Assembly (NCBI GenBank): GCA_049323895.1 | Contig: JBMOKT010000017.1 | Location: 22,156 to 86,155, forward strand | Reading direction: 5' to 3' | Length of the DNA stretch: 64,000 nt | DNA from: JBMOKT01 sp049323895 | Lineage (GTDB): Bacteria > Bacillota > Peptococcia > Peptococcales > BICA1-8 | Shown: one piece after another, positions 15,621 through 23,459 of the stretch | Position numbering within the stretch: the stretch's first letter is position 1 | How the letters are laid out: each line of letters starts with the position of its first letter | Made by a program: the position numbers and the translations under genes | The notes under the pieces: generated by a model | Seen by the model: only the letters and a program-made list of their open reading frames with translations | Told to the model about the DNA's origin: nothing | Database searches by the model: none

Positions 15621-17687
15621 TTAGTCCAGCTTATATTTTTCAATTTTTTGATAGATATTGGCCCGGCTTATTCCCAGTTTCTTGGCAGCCTGGATCCTGT
15701 TGCCCTGGCAGATTTGCAGGGCATTGACTATGGTTATGCGCTCAGTTTCTTCGATAGCTTCCTTTAATAATTGTACTTCACCGCTCTTAGAGCTTATATC
15801 ACTGTTCTTAATATGGTAGGGTAAATTAGCCGCTTTAATCACACCGCCGTCCAGGAAATTAAGGCATCTTTCCAAAATATTTTCCAGTTCCCTGATATTA
15901 CCCGGCCAGTAATAGTTAACCATAATCTCCAATGCACACGGCTCAACGCTGGGAATAGTGCAGCCCATATTATTTGCTAGTTTAGCCAGAAGGTGGTTAA
16001 TCAATTGGGGAATATCTTCTTTTCTGAACCTTAAGGGTGGAATTTTTAATTCTACAACATTCAGCCGATAATATAAATCAAGTCTAAACTTGTCTTCTTT
16101 GACCAAATCCTCTAAAGGTCTGTTAGTGGCCGCAATGACCCTCACATCAACAGGGATTGTTTTGGTTCCCCCAACCCTTTCAATTTCTTTCTCCTGCAAA
16201 ACCCTTAAAAGCTTTACCTGCATATTCTGCGGCATGTCACCGATTTCATCCAGAAAAATAGTACCTCCATTTGCCAGTTCAAACTTACCGTATTTTCCGC
16301 CTTTTTTCGCACCTGTAAAAGCTCCTTCTTCATAACCAAACAACTCAGATTCCATTAGGCTTTCCGGTATGGCAGAACAATTTACTTTAATAAATGGTTT
16401 ATATTTACGGGTACTTTCATAATGGATAGCATGGGCAAAAAGTTCCTTCCCTGTACCGCTTTCCCCTCTAATGAGAACAGTGGAATTGCTTTGGGCCAAT
16501 TTTAAGGCCATAGCTTTTATTTCAGCTATCTCCGGACTGGAGCCTATAATGTTTTCAAAGGTGTAATGAGCACCCTGTATTTTTTTAACAACATCCTTAT
16601 AATATTCTAATTCATTCTGTAAAGATTCTACCCTGTCCACTAAAGCGGTAAGTTCTTTGACATCTTTAAACATGGTTTTGCCTACGGCACCCCAAATTTT
16701 TCCGCCTTTTTTGATGGGTATGCGGTTGCAAATCATTTCCCGCCCGCATATTTTTTGGAGATCCGCCATTTCAGCTTTACCAGTCTTGGCCACGATATGC
16801 ATACGGGTATTTTCAATAATTTCAGTAACATGTCTTCCTATAGCCTTTTCACGAGGTACTCCTATGAATTTCTCATATGCTTTATTAAACATGGTAATGA
16901 TTCCGTCGGCATCTACTACTACAATACAATCATAGTCATTATCTACTACCGTTTCCAATAAGTCCTTGTACTGCTTGACATTAGTCAACTCTTCCATAAT
17001 GCTTTGCAGTTCGGTTATATCCTGAAAAATTGCTACAGCCCCTACAACCTTGCCATTTTGAATAACGGGAGTCCGGTTGGTAATAAAGGTTTTTCCTCCA
17101 TGGGTAAAATGCTGTCCAATTTCCGCTTTGCCGGAACGGGCAATTTCCGGCAGCCTGGTATTGGGAATGAATTTCTCTATATGATGCCCCAAAACCTGTT
17201 CAGCATCGGTCTGGAGCAAATTTGCAGCGGATTTATTCAAATAAGAAATGTTACCCTGGCTATTGATACTGATAATACAGCTATTGCTGGTATCCATGAT
17301 GGCATTCAAATTCTCACTGGCATTATCCCGCTGCTTCAAAAGGTGGTGGGCGACCTTATTTTGGGAAACTACCCCTAGAAAAGCCTGATTTGCATCAACT
17401 ATAACAATTTTGTTGAGAGGATAATCCAAAATAGTTGTCAAAGTTACTTTTTCATTGATTATTATTGCTTCCTCAATAAATTTCTCAATAGCAGAATCCA
17501 AACCAAACCCTTGGTCCAGAGCCCTAATAAAGCCTTTCACAGTAAAAATACCCACAATCCTGTTGTCACAATCAACAACAGGAACGGCACTCCCCCCCAA
17601 TAAGGTAATATTATTAAGGGCTTCCCAGAGGGTATTTTTTACGGTACATGTTATCTTTTTAGAGGAAATCAGCTGATTTATCAGCAT
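15621..17687 (-). CDS. Sigma-54-dependent transcriptional activator with CBS and PAS domains
   Basis: A 688-residue enhancer-binding protein. Layout: paired CBS-like region 1-115 (PVVDCDNRIVGIFTVKGF), PAS 125-230, PAS 245-340, and an AAA+ sigma-54 domain about 375-605. The AAA+ domain has Walker A GESGTGKE (408-415), the sigma-54 contact loop GAFTGA (455-460) and Walker B FLDEIGD. A Fis-type helix-turn-helix (NRIQAAKKLGISRANIYQKI) closes the protein. CBS pairs often bind adenylates or CoA compounds and the PAS domains may sense small acids; the ligand is unknown. It is encoded directly upstream of two sigma-54 promoters and is the obvious activator for both. Confidence 0.95.
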   Translation of the reverse strand: MLINQLISSKKITCTVKNTLWEALNNITLLGGSAVPVVDCDNRIVGIFTVKGFIRALDQGFGLDSAIEKFIEEAIIINEKVTLTTILDYPLNKIVIVDANQAFLGVVSQNKVAHHLLKQRDNASENLNAIMDTSNSCIISINSQGNISYLNKSAANLLQTDAEQVLGHHIEKFIPNTRLPEIARSGKAEIGQHFTHGGKTFITNRTPVIQNGKVVGAVAIFQDITELQSIMEELTNVKQYKDLLETVVDNDYDCIVVVDADGIITMFNKAYEKFIGVPREKAIGRHVTEIIENTRMHIVAKTGKAEMADLQKICGREMICNRIPIKKGGKIWGAVGKTMFKDVKELTALVDRVESLQNELEYYKDVVKKIQGAHYTFENIIGSSPEIAEIKAMALKLAQSNSTVLIRGESGTGKELFAHAIHYESTRKYKPFIKVNCSAIPESLMESELFGYEEGAFTGAKKGGKYGKFELANGGTIFLDEIGDMPQNMQVKLLRVLQEKEIERVGGTKTIPVDVRVIAATNRPLEDLVKEDKFRLDLYYRLNVVELKIPPLRFRKEDIPQLINHLLAKLANNMGCTIPSVEPCALEIMVNYYWPGNIRELENILERCLNFLDGGVIKAANLPYHIKNSDISSKSGEVQLLKEAIEETERITIVNALQICQGNRIQAAKKLGISRANIYQKIEKYKLD

Positions 17688-17802
17688 CTGCAGACCCCCA
17701 AACTACCAAAACTTATCTTGAATTAATTATACTTTTTTTCTTAGATTCCTTTTTTGTCCAAGTTGCCAATTCCAGTAAGGTATGTAATATTAAACCTTTT
17801 AG

Positions 17803-18579
17803 TTATACACCTTTAAAGTCAGGTTTTCTTTTATCCAAGAAAGCCGCCATTCCTTCCTTTTGTTCCTCCAAGGAGAAACATAAGCCAAAAATCTCCGCCT
17901 CATGATTATAAGCCGAAACATCATCCATGTTTAAGCCATTGTTAATTGCCGATTTGGCCAGCTTTACCGCCCAGGGTCCACGGCTCATTATTTTTTCTGC
18001 CATTTTCCTAGCCTCGTCCATCAATTGCTCCGGTTCAAAAATCTTATTAACCAAACCAATACGGTAAGCCTCTTGGGCATCAACCATATCCCCCGTTACT
18101 ATCATTTCCTTGGCAATTCCCTTGCCTACCAATCTGGGAAGCCGTTGTGTACCTCCGAAACCGGGAATTACTCCAAGATTTACCTCTGGCTGTGCGAATT
18201 TAGCCTTTGTAGAAGCAAGTCTAACATCACAGGCTAAGGCCAACTCACATCCCCCACCCAGGGCAAAGCCGTTTACCGCCGCAATAACAATTTGCGGCAG
18301 GCTTTCAAGCTCTAGGAAAACCCTTTGTCCTAGTCGGCCAAATTCCCGCCCCTCAACTGAGTTTTTATCCCTCATTTCCGAAATATCAGCACCTGCCACA
18401 AAAGCCTTTTCTCCTGCCCCGGTAACAATGACAACCCTTACCTCTTTGTTTTCAGAAAGCTGACCTACTACCTCCCTTAACTCATTTAAAGTTTGACTGT
18501 TCAAAGCATTTAAAGCCTTAGGACGGTTTATAACTATTTCTGCAATACTTCCGTTAATCCTAAAAAGTATATTTTCCAT
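17803..18579 (-). CDS. Enoyl-CoA hydratase / crotonase
   Basis: Hydrates crotonyl-CoA to 3-hydroxybutyryl-CoA or the reverse. The 258-residue protein has the oxyanion-hole text FVAGADISEM and NGFALGGGCELALACD. The two catalytic glutamates are at 112 and 132 (PEVNLGVIPGFGGTQRLPRL). AGGAGG precedes the ATG. It lies upstream of the sigma-54 activator and lacks a sigma-54 site of its own, so it may be expressed separately. It fits the four-carbon CoA metabolism of the block. Confidence 0.93.
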   Translation of the reverse strand: MENILFRINGSIAEIVINRPKALNALNSQTLNELREVVGQLSENKEVRVVIVTGAGEKAFVAGADISEMRDKNSVEGREFGRLGQRVFLELESLPQIVIAAVNGFALGGGCELALACDVRLASTKAKFAQPEVNLGVIPGFGGTQRLPRLVGKGIAKEMIVTGDMVDAQEAYRIGLVNKIFEPEQLMDEARKMAEKIMSRGPWAVKLAKSAINNGLNMDDVSAYNHEAEIFGLCFSLEEQKEGMAAFLDKRKPDFKGV

Positions 18580-18633
18580 AACAATCCTCCTGAATGTTTT
18601 ATGATTTTATCTTAACAATTAATTGGTAAGCAG

Positions 18634-18659
18634 AAAAGCCTGTTTTTATACAGGCTTTT
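18634..18659 (-). terminator. Terminator after the polyferredoxin pair
   Basis: Stem AAAAGCCTG/CAGGCTTTT with an 8-nt loop and flanking T/A runs, 6 bp past the stop of the gene at 18665. Confidence 0.75.
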
Positions 18660-18664
18660 TTCCT

Positions 18665-19399
18665 TTATTGATTATTCAGCTTTTCTTGTAAAATTCCTCT
18701 AATTACCGAAAATTCCATACCATTTTCTACACAAAAATCCCTGACAGTCATCAAATTACCGGGAACCTTCTTTCCTATAATACCTTCTATTTCCTCCAAG
18801 GTCATACCCCATTCCAGCAGTTCTCCAAAGGTGGTTTTTCCTTTTATTGTTTTTTCCGGTTCCGTTACCTTTTCCCCCTCATCTGAATTAGATCGAACCA
18901 AAGCTTCAGGTGCTGCTTCTAAGATATGATCGCGCAAATAAGCAAGCTGCTCCCTGGTAATTTTACCTTTGTTTTCCAATATTTCCAGCGCAGGTTTAAG
19001 CAAAAAAACTTCTTCATCTAAACTATATGGCAGACCGTTATAAAATGCAGTAAACATCCGTACTGATCCAGTTCCAATTTCCTGTCCCGCAGCTTTTAGG
19101 TATTCATACATGCTTTCCAGCTCCTTTACCTGCATCACCTTAACCTTGTCAATATCAAGTAAATGGAAAGCCCGGGCAATATCCTCAAGGGGAATGCCAA
19201 ATAAGCGGCTTACTTCATCAAAGGTATATGACCCTCTTATATCCGCAGGATTATAATTCCCGGCAAATTCCCCCTCTTTATAGCTAGCAGGAATTTTCGA
19301 AGATGTAGTAATCCATAAATCCAAAGCTTTGCTTACACCAATTCCACTAAACATCAATACAAATATAATTAGCCCCATTGCCCACGGTTTTATTTTCAT
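18665..19399 (-). CDS. Membrane-anchored protein of unknown function, partner of the polyferredoxin
   Basis: A 244-residue protein with one N-terminal hydrophobic segment (about 8-26) and an otherwise soluble, probably extracytoplasmic part. It contains three related helical units: TFDEVSRLFGIPLEDIARAF, TFGELLEWGMTLEEIEGIIG and TVRDFCVENGMEFSVIRGIL. Similar units are known next to membrane 4Fe-4S proteins, but no function is established. Its ATG overlaps the stop of the polyferredoxin gene by 4 bp, so the two are translationally coupled and probably work together. No cofactor motif is visible. Confidence 0.75.
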   Translation of the reverse strand: MKIKPWAMGLIIFVLMFSGIGVSKALDLWITTSSKIPASYKEGEFAGNYNPADIRGSYTFDEVSRLFGIPLEDIARAFHLLDIDKVKVMQVKELESMYEYLKAAGQEIGTGSVRMFTAFYNGLPYSLDEEVFLLKPALEILENKGKITREQLAYLRDHILEAAPEALVRSNSDEGEKVTEPEKTIKGKTTFGELLEWGMTLEEIEGIIGKKVPGNLMTVRDFCVENGMEFSVIRGILQEKLNNQ

Positions 19400-20229
19400 A
19401 TGCTTAAACCTCCTTTAGCAGTAAGTTCAACAGTATCAACTATGGGGCAGCTTTCATGGGAGGTACATCTCATACAACTAATACACTGGTGGTTTCTAAC
19501 AACTTCCTTTTGGGCTACGGTAATATTCATGGGGCATGTCCTGTTACAACTATTACAGTTAATGCACGTTGAAGCCTCCCGTCTAATTTTAAAGACTCTA
19601 AAAAGGTTGGTTATACCTAATACTGCTCCATAGGGGCAGACATATTTACACCAGGGTCTTTCTACAAATAAGGAAAACCCTATTGTTAATCCTAGGATTA
19701 CCAAGGCTGTGACAGCAACCTCACTAGTCCAGAAATTAAAGAGGGCAAAATATGGGTCATATTCCTGAAACAGCAGTTTTCCCGTTGAGCCAATTGCATA
19801 TAAAACCCAGACAAGAATGAGGTAGCGGGTATGTCTCAGGTAATTATCAATTTTTTGAGGCATAAAATTATTGTACTTTTTGCCAAAAATCCTCCTCCCT
19901 ATTTTGCCAAACCATTCTTGTACAGACCCCAGAGGGCAGATCCAACTGCAAAAAACGGGACCAAACAAAACAGCCAAAAGGAAAACAATTATCATTAAGA
20001 TAAAAGCAGATTGATGGATTTTCTGCACAAAAGTACCTACTGTTGCAAACTGATAGATAGAAACAACTCCGCCAAAGGGACACAACCCGTGTAATGATGC
20101 AGAGGATAAAAAGGCTAAACCTTTGCTTCCTGCCTCAATTGCATACTTGTTAATGGATGTTAATAAAATAAGAAGAAAAAAGAATAGCTGAACCATAAAA
20201 CGGGGACTTGTTTTTGTATTTTTGCTCAT
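19396..20229 (-). CDS. Membrane polyferredoxin (NapH/YccM type)
   Basis: A 277-residue integral membrane iron-sulfur protein. About five hydrophobic segments are interleaved with two CPxG-type motifs (SWICPLGSVQEW and CKYVCPYGAV), as in NapH/NosR C-terminal regions. Two 4Fe-4S motifs follow at the C-terminus (CINCNSCNRTCP and CISCMRCTSHESCP; the second is less regular). It should pass electrons between the quinone pool or ferredoxin and an outside acceptor. The partner is the overlapping downstream gene; no terminal reductase is present here. Confidence 0.88.
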   Translation of the reverse strand: MSKNTKTSPRFMVQLFFFLLILLTSINKYAIEAGSKGLAFLSSASLHGLCPFGGVVSIYQFATVGTFVQKIHQSAFILMIIVFLLAVLFGPVFCSWICPLGSVQEWFGKIGRRIFGKKYNNFMPQKIDNYLRHTRYLILVWVLYAIGSTGKLLFQEYDPYFALFNFWTSEVAVTALVILGLTIGFSLFVERPWCKYVCPYGAVLGITNLFRVFKIRREASTCINCNSCNRTCPMNITVAQKEVVRNHQCISCMRCTSHESCPIVDTVELTAKGGLSI

Positions 20230-20326
20230 TTAAATCAACCTTTCCTGAAATTAATAACTTTAGTATTATGTTAATAAATTTTTTTCAGGAAATTATTTGA
20301 TAAATATTAAGATATTATTAAGAATA

Positions 20327-20346
20327 AGACGCCCTTAAAGGCGTCT
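20327..20346 (-). terminator. Terminator after crcB
   Basis: Stem AGACGCC/GGCGTCT with a 6-nt loop, followed on the minus strand by TATTCTTAATAA. The 75 bp between it and crcB hold short TCGTCA/TTAGTCAGTTCGTCA-type repeats and no frame. Confidence 0.6.
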
Positions 20347-20425
20347 CTGTCTTTAACTCATCTATTCATCTTTTCGCTAACTCGTCATTTAGTCAGTTCG
20401 TCATCTCTTCTTTTTCTGAGAAAGG

Positions 20426-20806
20426 TTAAATATATTTTTCCAATGAGGCTCCCAGCCATACGGCAAATAGTCCAATAATAACGCTAACTCCTATATATAT
20501 TAAGGCAGTTTTTAGATTGTTTGACTTAATGAGATTCAGGATTTCCAGGCTAAAAGTTGAGAATGTAGTAAATGCACCCAGAAAACCTATAGTAATGAAT
20601 ACTCTAAGATAATCGTGTAAAACATTCCTCTCCAGTGTGTAGGAATAAAAAAAGCCTAATAAAAAACAGCCTGTAATGTTAACAACTAATGTTCCATAAG
20701 GGAAAAAATGCTGGAATCTATTAGTTACCCATCCGGAGACCAGATAACGGCTTAAGGCACCTAAAGCTCCCCCCAAGCCAATAAATAAAATATTTAAATG
20801 TCCCAA
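20426..20806 (-). CDS. crcB: Fluoride channel CrcB/FluC
   Basis: Small dual-topology fluoride exporter, 126 residues with four hydrophobic segments. Family blocks: GGALGALSRYLVSGW, GTLVVNITGCFLLGF (with the conserved Asn) and GFLGAFTTFSTFSLE (the Phe/Thr pore motif). A single gene, so a homodimer is expected. Start is TTG after GGGGGG. It lies 33 bp after the nudix gene in the same direction. No fluoride riboswitch can be seen upstream. Confidence 0.93.
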   Translation of the reverse strand: MGHLNILFIGLGGALGALSRYLVSGWVTNRFQHFFPYGTLVVNITGCFLLGFFYSYTLERNVLHDYLRVFITIGFLGAFTTFSTFSLEILNLIKSNNLKTALIYIGVSVIIGLFAVWLGASLEKYI

Positions 20807-20839
20807 TTCCCCCCACCCCTTTCAGTTATTAATATTAAA

Positions 20840-21232
20840 TTAAACAAGTCTAAAATATTTCTTGAGTTTTTCAACCAGCGGAATATCTGCAGGGGCAAAA
20901 GAATATTTATTTAAATCCTGTACAGGAATAAACTTAATCTCTTTATGAACATGGGGCGTTAGCTGTCCCCCTTCCAGTACAGTCCAATAAGCAAGAAGCC
21001 TGACGGAGGCATGACTGTAATGGTAAATACTTTCCGCAAAGAAATTACCTACACTTACCTCCACATTAAACTCTTCCTTCATCTCCCGCACCAAGCATTG
21101 CTGGGGTGTTTCCCCTTCTTCAACTTTTCCGCCGGGGAATTCCCATAGGTTGGCTAAAAAATCTTCATCATCCCTCTTGGCAATCAGTATTAAATTATCC
21201 TTGATTAATATGGCTGCCGAAACATCAATCAT
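20840..21232 (-). CDS. Nudix hydrolase, MutT/8-oxo-dGTPase type
   Basis: A 130-residue nudix protein. The nudix box runs from GGKVEEGE (34-41) through REMKEEF (49-55); the usual glycine near its end is Asn56. Such proteins hydrolyse oxidised nucleotides such as 8-oxo-dGTP, and the opening AAILIKDNLILIAKRDD is typical of that group. The ATG at 21232 is chosen over the TTG one codon earlier. It probably shares a transcript with crcB. Confidence 0.88.
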   Translation of the reverse strand: MIDVSAAILIKDNLILIAKRDDEDFLANLWEFPGGKVEEGETPQQCLVREMKEEFNVEVSVGNFFAESIYHYSHASVRLLAYWTVLEGGQLTPHVHKEIKFIPVQDLNKYSFAPADIPLVEKLKKYFRLV

Positions 21233-21319
21233 CAAAAATATCCCCTATTTTTACTTTTTAGTATGATACCCTTTAATAATACTTTTAACCTTTATCCTTA
21301 ATTTTTAACCGCCATACCA

Positions 21320-21342
21320 AAAACGGCCCCATGGGCCGTTTT
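21320..21342 (-). terminator. Terminator of the dcw cluster after ftsZ
   Basis: Stem AAAACGGCC/GGCCGTTTT followed on the minus strand by TTTTTGG, 14 bp past the ftsZ stop. Confidence 0.8.
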
Positions 21343-21355
21343 ACCTTTTATTTCC

Positions 21356-22393
21356 TTATCTTCTTCTGAGAAATTCAGGTATTGTCCAATCCTCAGCCTG
21401 ATAATTCTTAAGGGTTATTTTTTCTTCAGGCTTGGGCGGATTTTGGTCAAAACCAGTTGCTATAACGGTTACCCTTATCTCGTCTTCTAATTTTTCATCT
21501 ATAACTGCCCCAAAGATAATATTTGCCTCAGGGTCAGCAGCTTCAGCAATAATCTCCGCAGCTTCATTGACTTCAAACAGACCCAAACCTGAACCGCCCG
21601 TGATATTTAGGAGCACTCCCTTGGCCCCTTCAATTGAAGTTTCTAAGAGGGGAGAAGAAATAGCATTACGGGCAGCAGTAACAGCCCTGTTTTCGCCGGC
21701 AGCAGTGCCAATACCCATCAAAGCTGAACCGGTATTATGCATTATGGTTTTAACATCGGCAAAATCAAGGTTAATCAAACCAGGAACGGCAATCAAATCA
21801 GAAATACCCTGTACCCCTTGCCTTAAAACATCATCTGCAATACGGAAAGCTTCATTGATCGAAGTATTTTTGTCGACTACTTGTAATAAACGGTCATTAG
21901 GAATAGTAATCAAGGTGTCGACCTTTTCTTTTAAGCTGCCTATTCCGGTAAGCGCCTGCTGGGAACGTTTTCTGCCTTCAAAGGTAAATGGCTTAGTTAC
22001 TACACCTACGGTTAATGCGCCCACCTCTTTGGCCACAGCCGCCACTACCGGTGCAGCTCCAGTGCCTGTCCCACCGCCCATACCGGCGGTAACAAAAACC
22101 ATATCGGCACCTTTCAGTGCTTTTATTAGTTCATCGCGGCTTTCTTCAGCAGCATTTTTCCCTATTTCTGGATTAGCTCCAGCACCAAGACCTCTTGTTA
22201 ATTTTGTTCCAATCTGTATCTTCACTTCCGCTTGGGAAAGATATAAAGCTTGAGCATCAGTATTAATTGCAATAAATTCTACACCTTTTAGACCGGCTGC
22301 AATCATTCGGTTTACAGCGTTGCTTCCTCCGCCACCTACACCAATAACCTTTATCTGAGCAAATTGGTGAATATCCACATCAAATTCCAGCAT
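21356..22393 (-). CDS. ftsZ: Cell division protein FtsZ
   Basis: Tubulin-like GTPase that forms the division ring. The 345-residue protein has the early glycine loop GVGGGGSNAVNRM, the tubulin signature AGMGGGTGTGAAPVVA, NTDAQAL and a C-terminal tail ending TIPEFLRRR. The tail is the peptide that binds division partners. ATG 22393 matches the family start (MLEFD); a TTG four codons upstream is nearer the AAAGGGG ribosome site. It is last in the dcw run. No ftsA lies between it and ftsQ. Confidence 0.98.
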   Translation of the reverse strand: MLEFDVDIHQFAQIKVIGVGGGGSNAVNRMIAAGLKGVEFIAINTDAQALYLSQAEVKIQIGTKLTRGLGAGANPEIGKNAAEESRDELIKALKGADMVFVTAGMGGGTGTGAAPVVAAVAKEVGALTVGVVTKPFTFEGRKRSQQALTGIGSLKEKVDTLITIPNDRLLQVVDKNTSINEAFRIADDVLRQGVQGISDLIAVPGLINLDFADVKTIMHNTGSALMGIGTAAGENRAVTAARNAISSPLLETSIEGAKGVLLNITGGSGLGLFEVNEAAEIIAEAADPEANIIFGAVIDEKLEDEIRVTVIATGFDQNPPKPEEKITLKNYQAEDWTIPEFLRRR

Positions 22394-22509
22394 GAAGCCA
22401 TACAACCCCTTTCATCCTACTCTGCAATAATCATATATAATAACAAATACTACAAATCACTTACCATAAATTCCACATGATGAATAAAATTCCCTTTTTT
22501 AAAAACCAA

Positions 22510-23286
22510 TTATTTTTTGCTTTTTATTACAGGCGGACCATTAAAACGAAGGTCAATATACTCAATGCTTTCGCTATCAACTCCCCTTTTTTGGAAATCG
22601 CCAAGGATTTCCCGCAAATTAGTCATTTTTTCTTTAATATTCTCAAAAGAACCTATTCTAATTTCTACTCCGGTTTCAGTATAAGCCAGTATATGTTTTT
22701 CATTGGCAATATTAATTTCCACCAGGTTGTGTAATAGTTCAGGCTCACTTTCATCTATGATACTGAGAGCCATTGTTAGAGCCTGATTCTTAATTAGCTG
22801 CCCCGGACCAGGTATTTGTTCTAAACCGATTCCACTAATGACAGGCAGGGAATATTCTCCGATATCATTTACCAGTGTTAGAAAATGACCTTCTGCACTA
22901 ACCTGGATAAAACCGTCTGGAGACACCAAAAGACATACAGGCTTTCGTTCCTCAATAATAATTTCTAAGGTATTGGGAAGTTTGCGTTTAATATTTACTT
23001 CTTTTATTAAAGGATGGACAGATACCCTTTCTACTACTGCATCTCCGTTAATTTTCATTAAGTTTTGACCTGGTTTTAGCTGGCTTAAGGTTAATATCTT
23101 TTCTGTCTCTAATGAACTATTGCCTACGACAGTAATTTTTTTCAAAGCAAAAAAGGGTGAATGTATGAAAAAGTATAAACCCACTGCCAATAGTAATAAA
23201 TAAATGACAGGGGTCGGTATTTTAACATTCTTTTTATTGTTTTTCTTCCTTCTCCTCTGATAATCATCCAGATAGGATACATCCAT
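22510..23286 (-). CDS. ftsQ: Cell division protein FtsQ/DivIB
   Basis: Single-pass division protein of 258 residues. A basic cytoplasmic tail (RRRKKNNKKN) and a membrane segment (about 25-45) are followed by the POTRA domain starting FALKKITVVGNSSLETEKIL. The FtsQ domain follows (KRKLPNTLEIIIEERKPV). ATG 23286 with AGGTGA upstream is preferred over GTG 23298. It is separated from murA by 173 bp that hold a hairpin and a dispersed repeat, and from ftsZ by 116 bp with no gene. Confidence 0.9.
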   Translation of the reverse strand: MDVSYLDDYQRRRKKNNKKNVKIPTPVIYLLLLAVGLYFFIHSPFFALKKITVVGNSSLETEKILTLSQLKPGQNLMKINGDAVVERVSVHPLIKEVNIKRKLPNTLEIIIEERKPVCLLVSPDGFIQVSAEGHFLTLVNDIGEYSLPVISGIGLEQIPGPGQLIKNQALTMALSIIDESEPELLHNLVEINIANEKHILAYTETGVEIRIGSFENIKEKMTNLREILGDFQKRGVDSESIEYIDLRFNGPPVIKSKK

Positions 23287-23312
23287 TATAAATTTCACCT
23301 ATTTCGGCCAGA

Positions 23313-23354
23313 AATTAGAAAACACGGCTTGTGCCGAGCCTTTGGCGAGTTCTC
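23313..23354 (+). repeat. Dispersed ACGGCTTGCGCC repeat, copy B
   Basis: ATTAGAAAACACGGCTTGTG, then CCGAGCCTTTGGCGAG. It lies in the murA-ftsQ gap, 27 bp upstream of ftsQ, in the same orientation as copies A and C. Confidence 0.65.
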
Positions 23355-23429
23355 ATAAATATAAAAAATCCCTCGCCACTAATTATAGCAAGCAGGCTAT
23401 AAGTTGTCCAAGGTTTTCCTTTTCGAAAA

Positions 23430-23446
23430 CGCAAACCAGGTTTGCG
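23430..23446 (-). terminator. Hairpin after murA, possible terminator
   Basis: CGCAAACC and GGTTTGCG flank a single central base; on the minus strand TTTTCG follows. It could reduce read-through from murA into ftsQ-ftsZ. Confidence 0.4.
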
Positions 23447-23459
23447 CTCCCAAATAAAT

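Noticed and set aside
20807..21320. Fluoride riboswitch for crcB
   Set aside because: Neither the 33 bp before crcB nor the upstream region of the nudix gene shows the conserved riboswitch motif or pseudoknot.
21432..22253. Long plus-strand frame of 273 residues
   Set aside because: It is exactly antisense to ftsZ, with low-complexity Ser/Pro/Ala composition and no ribosome site.
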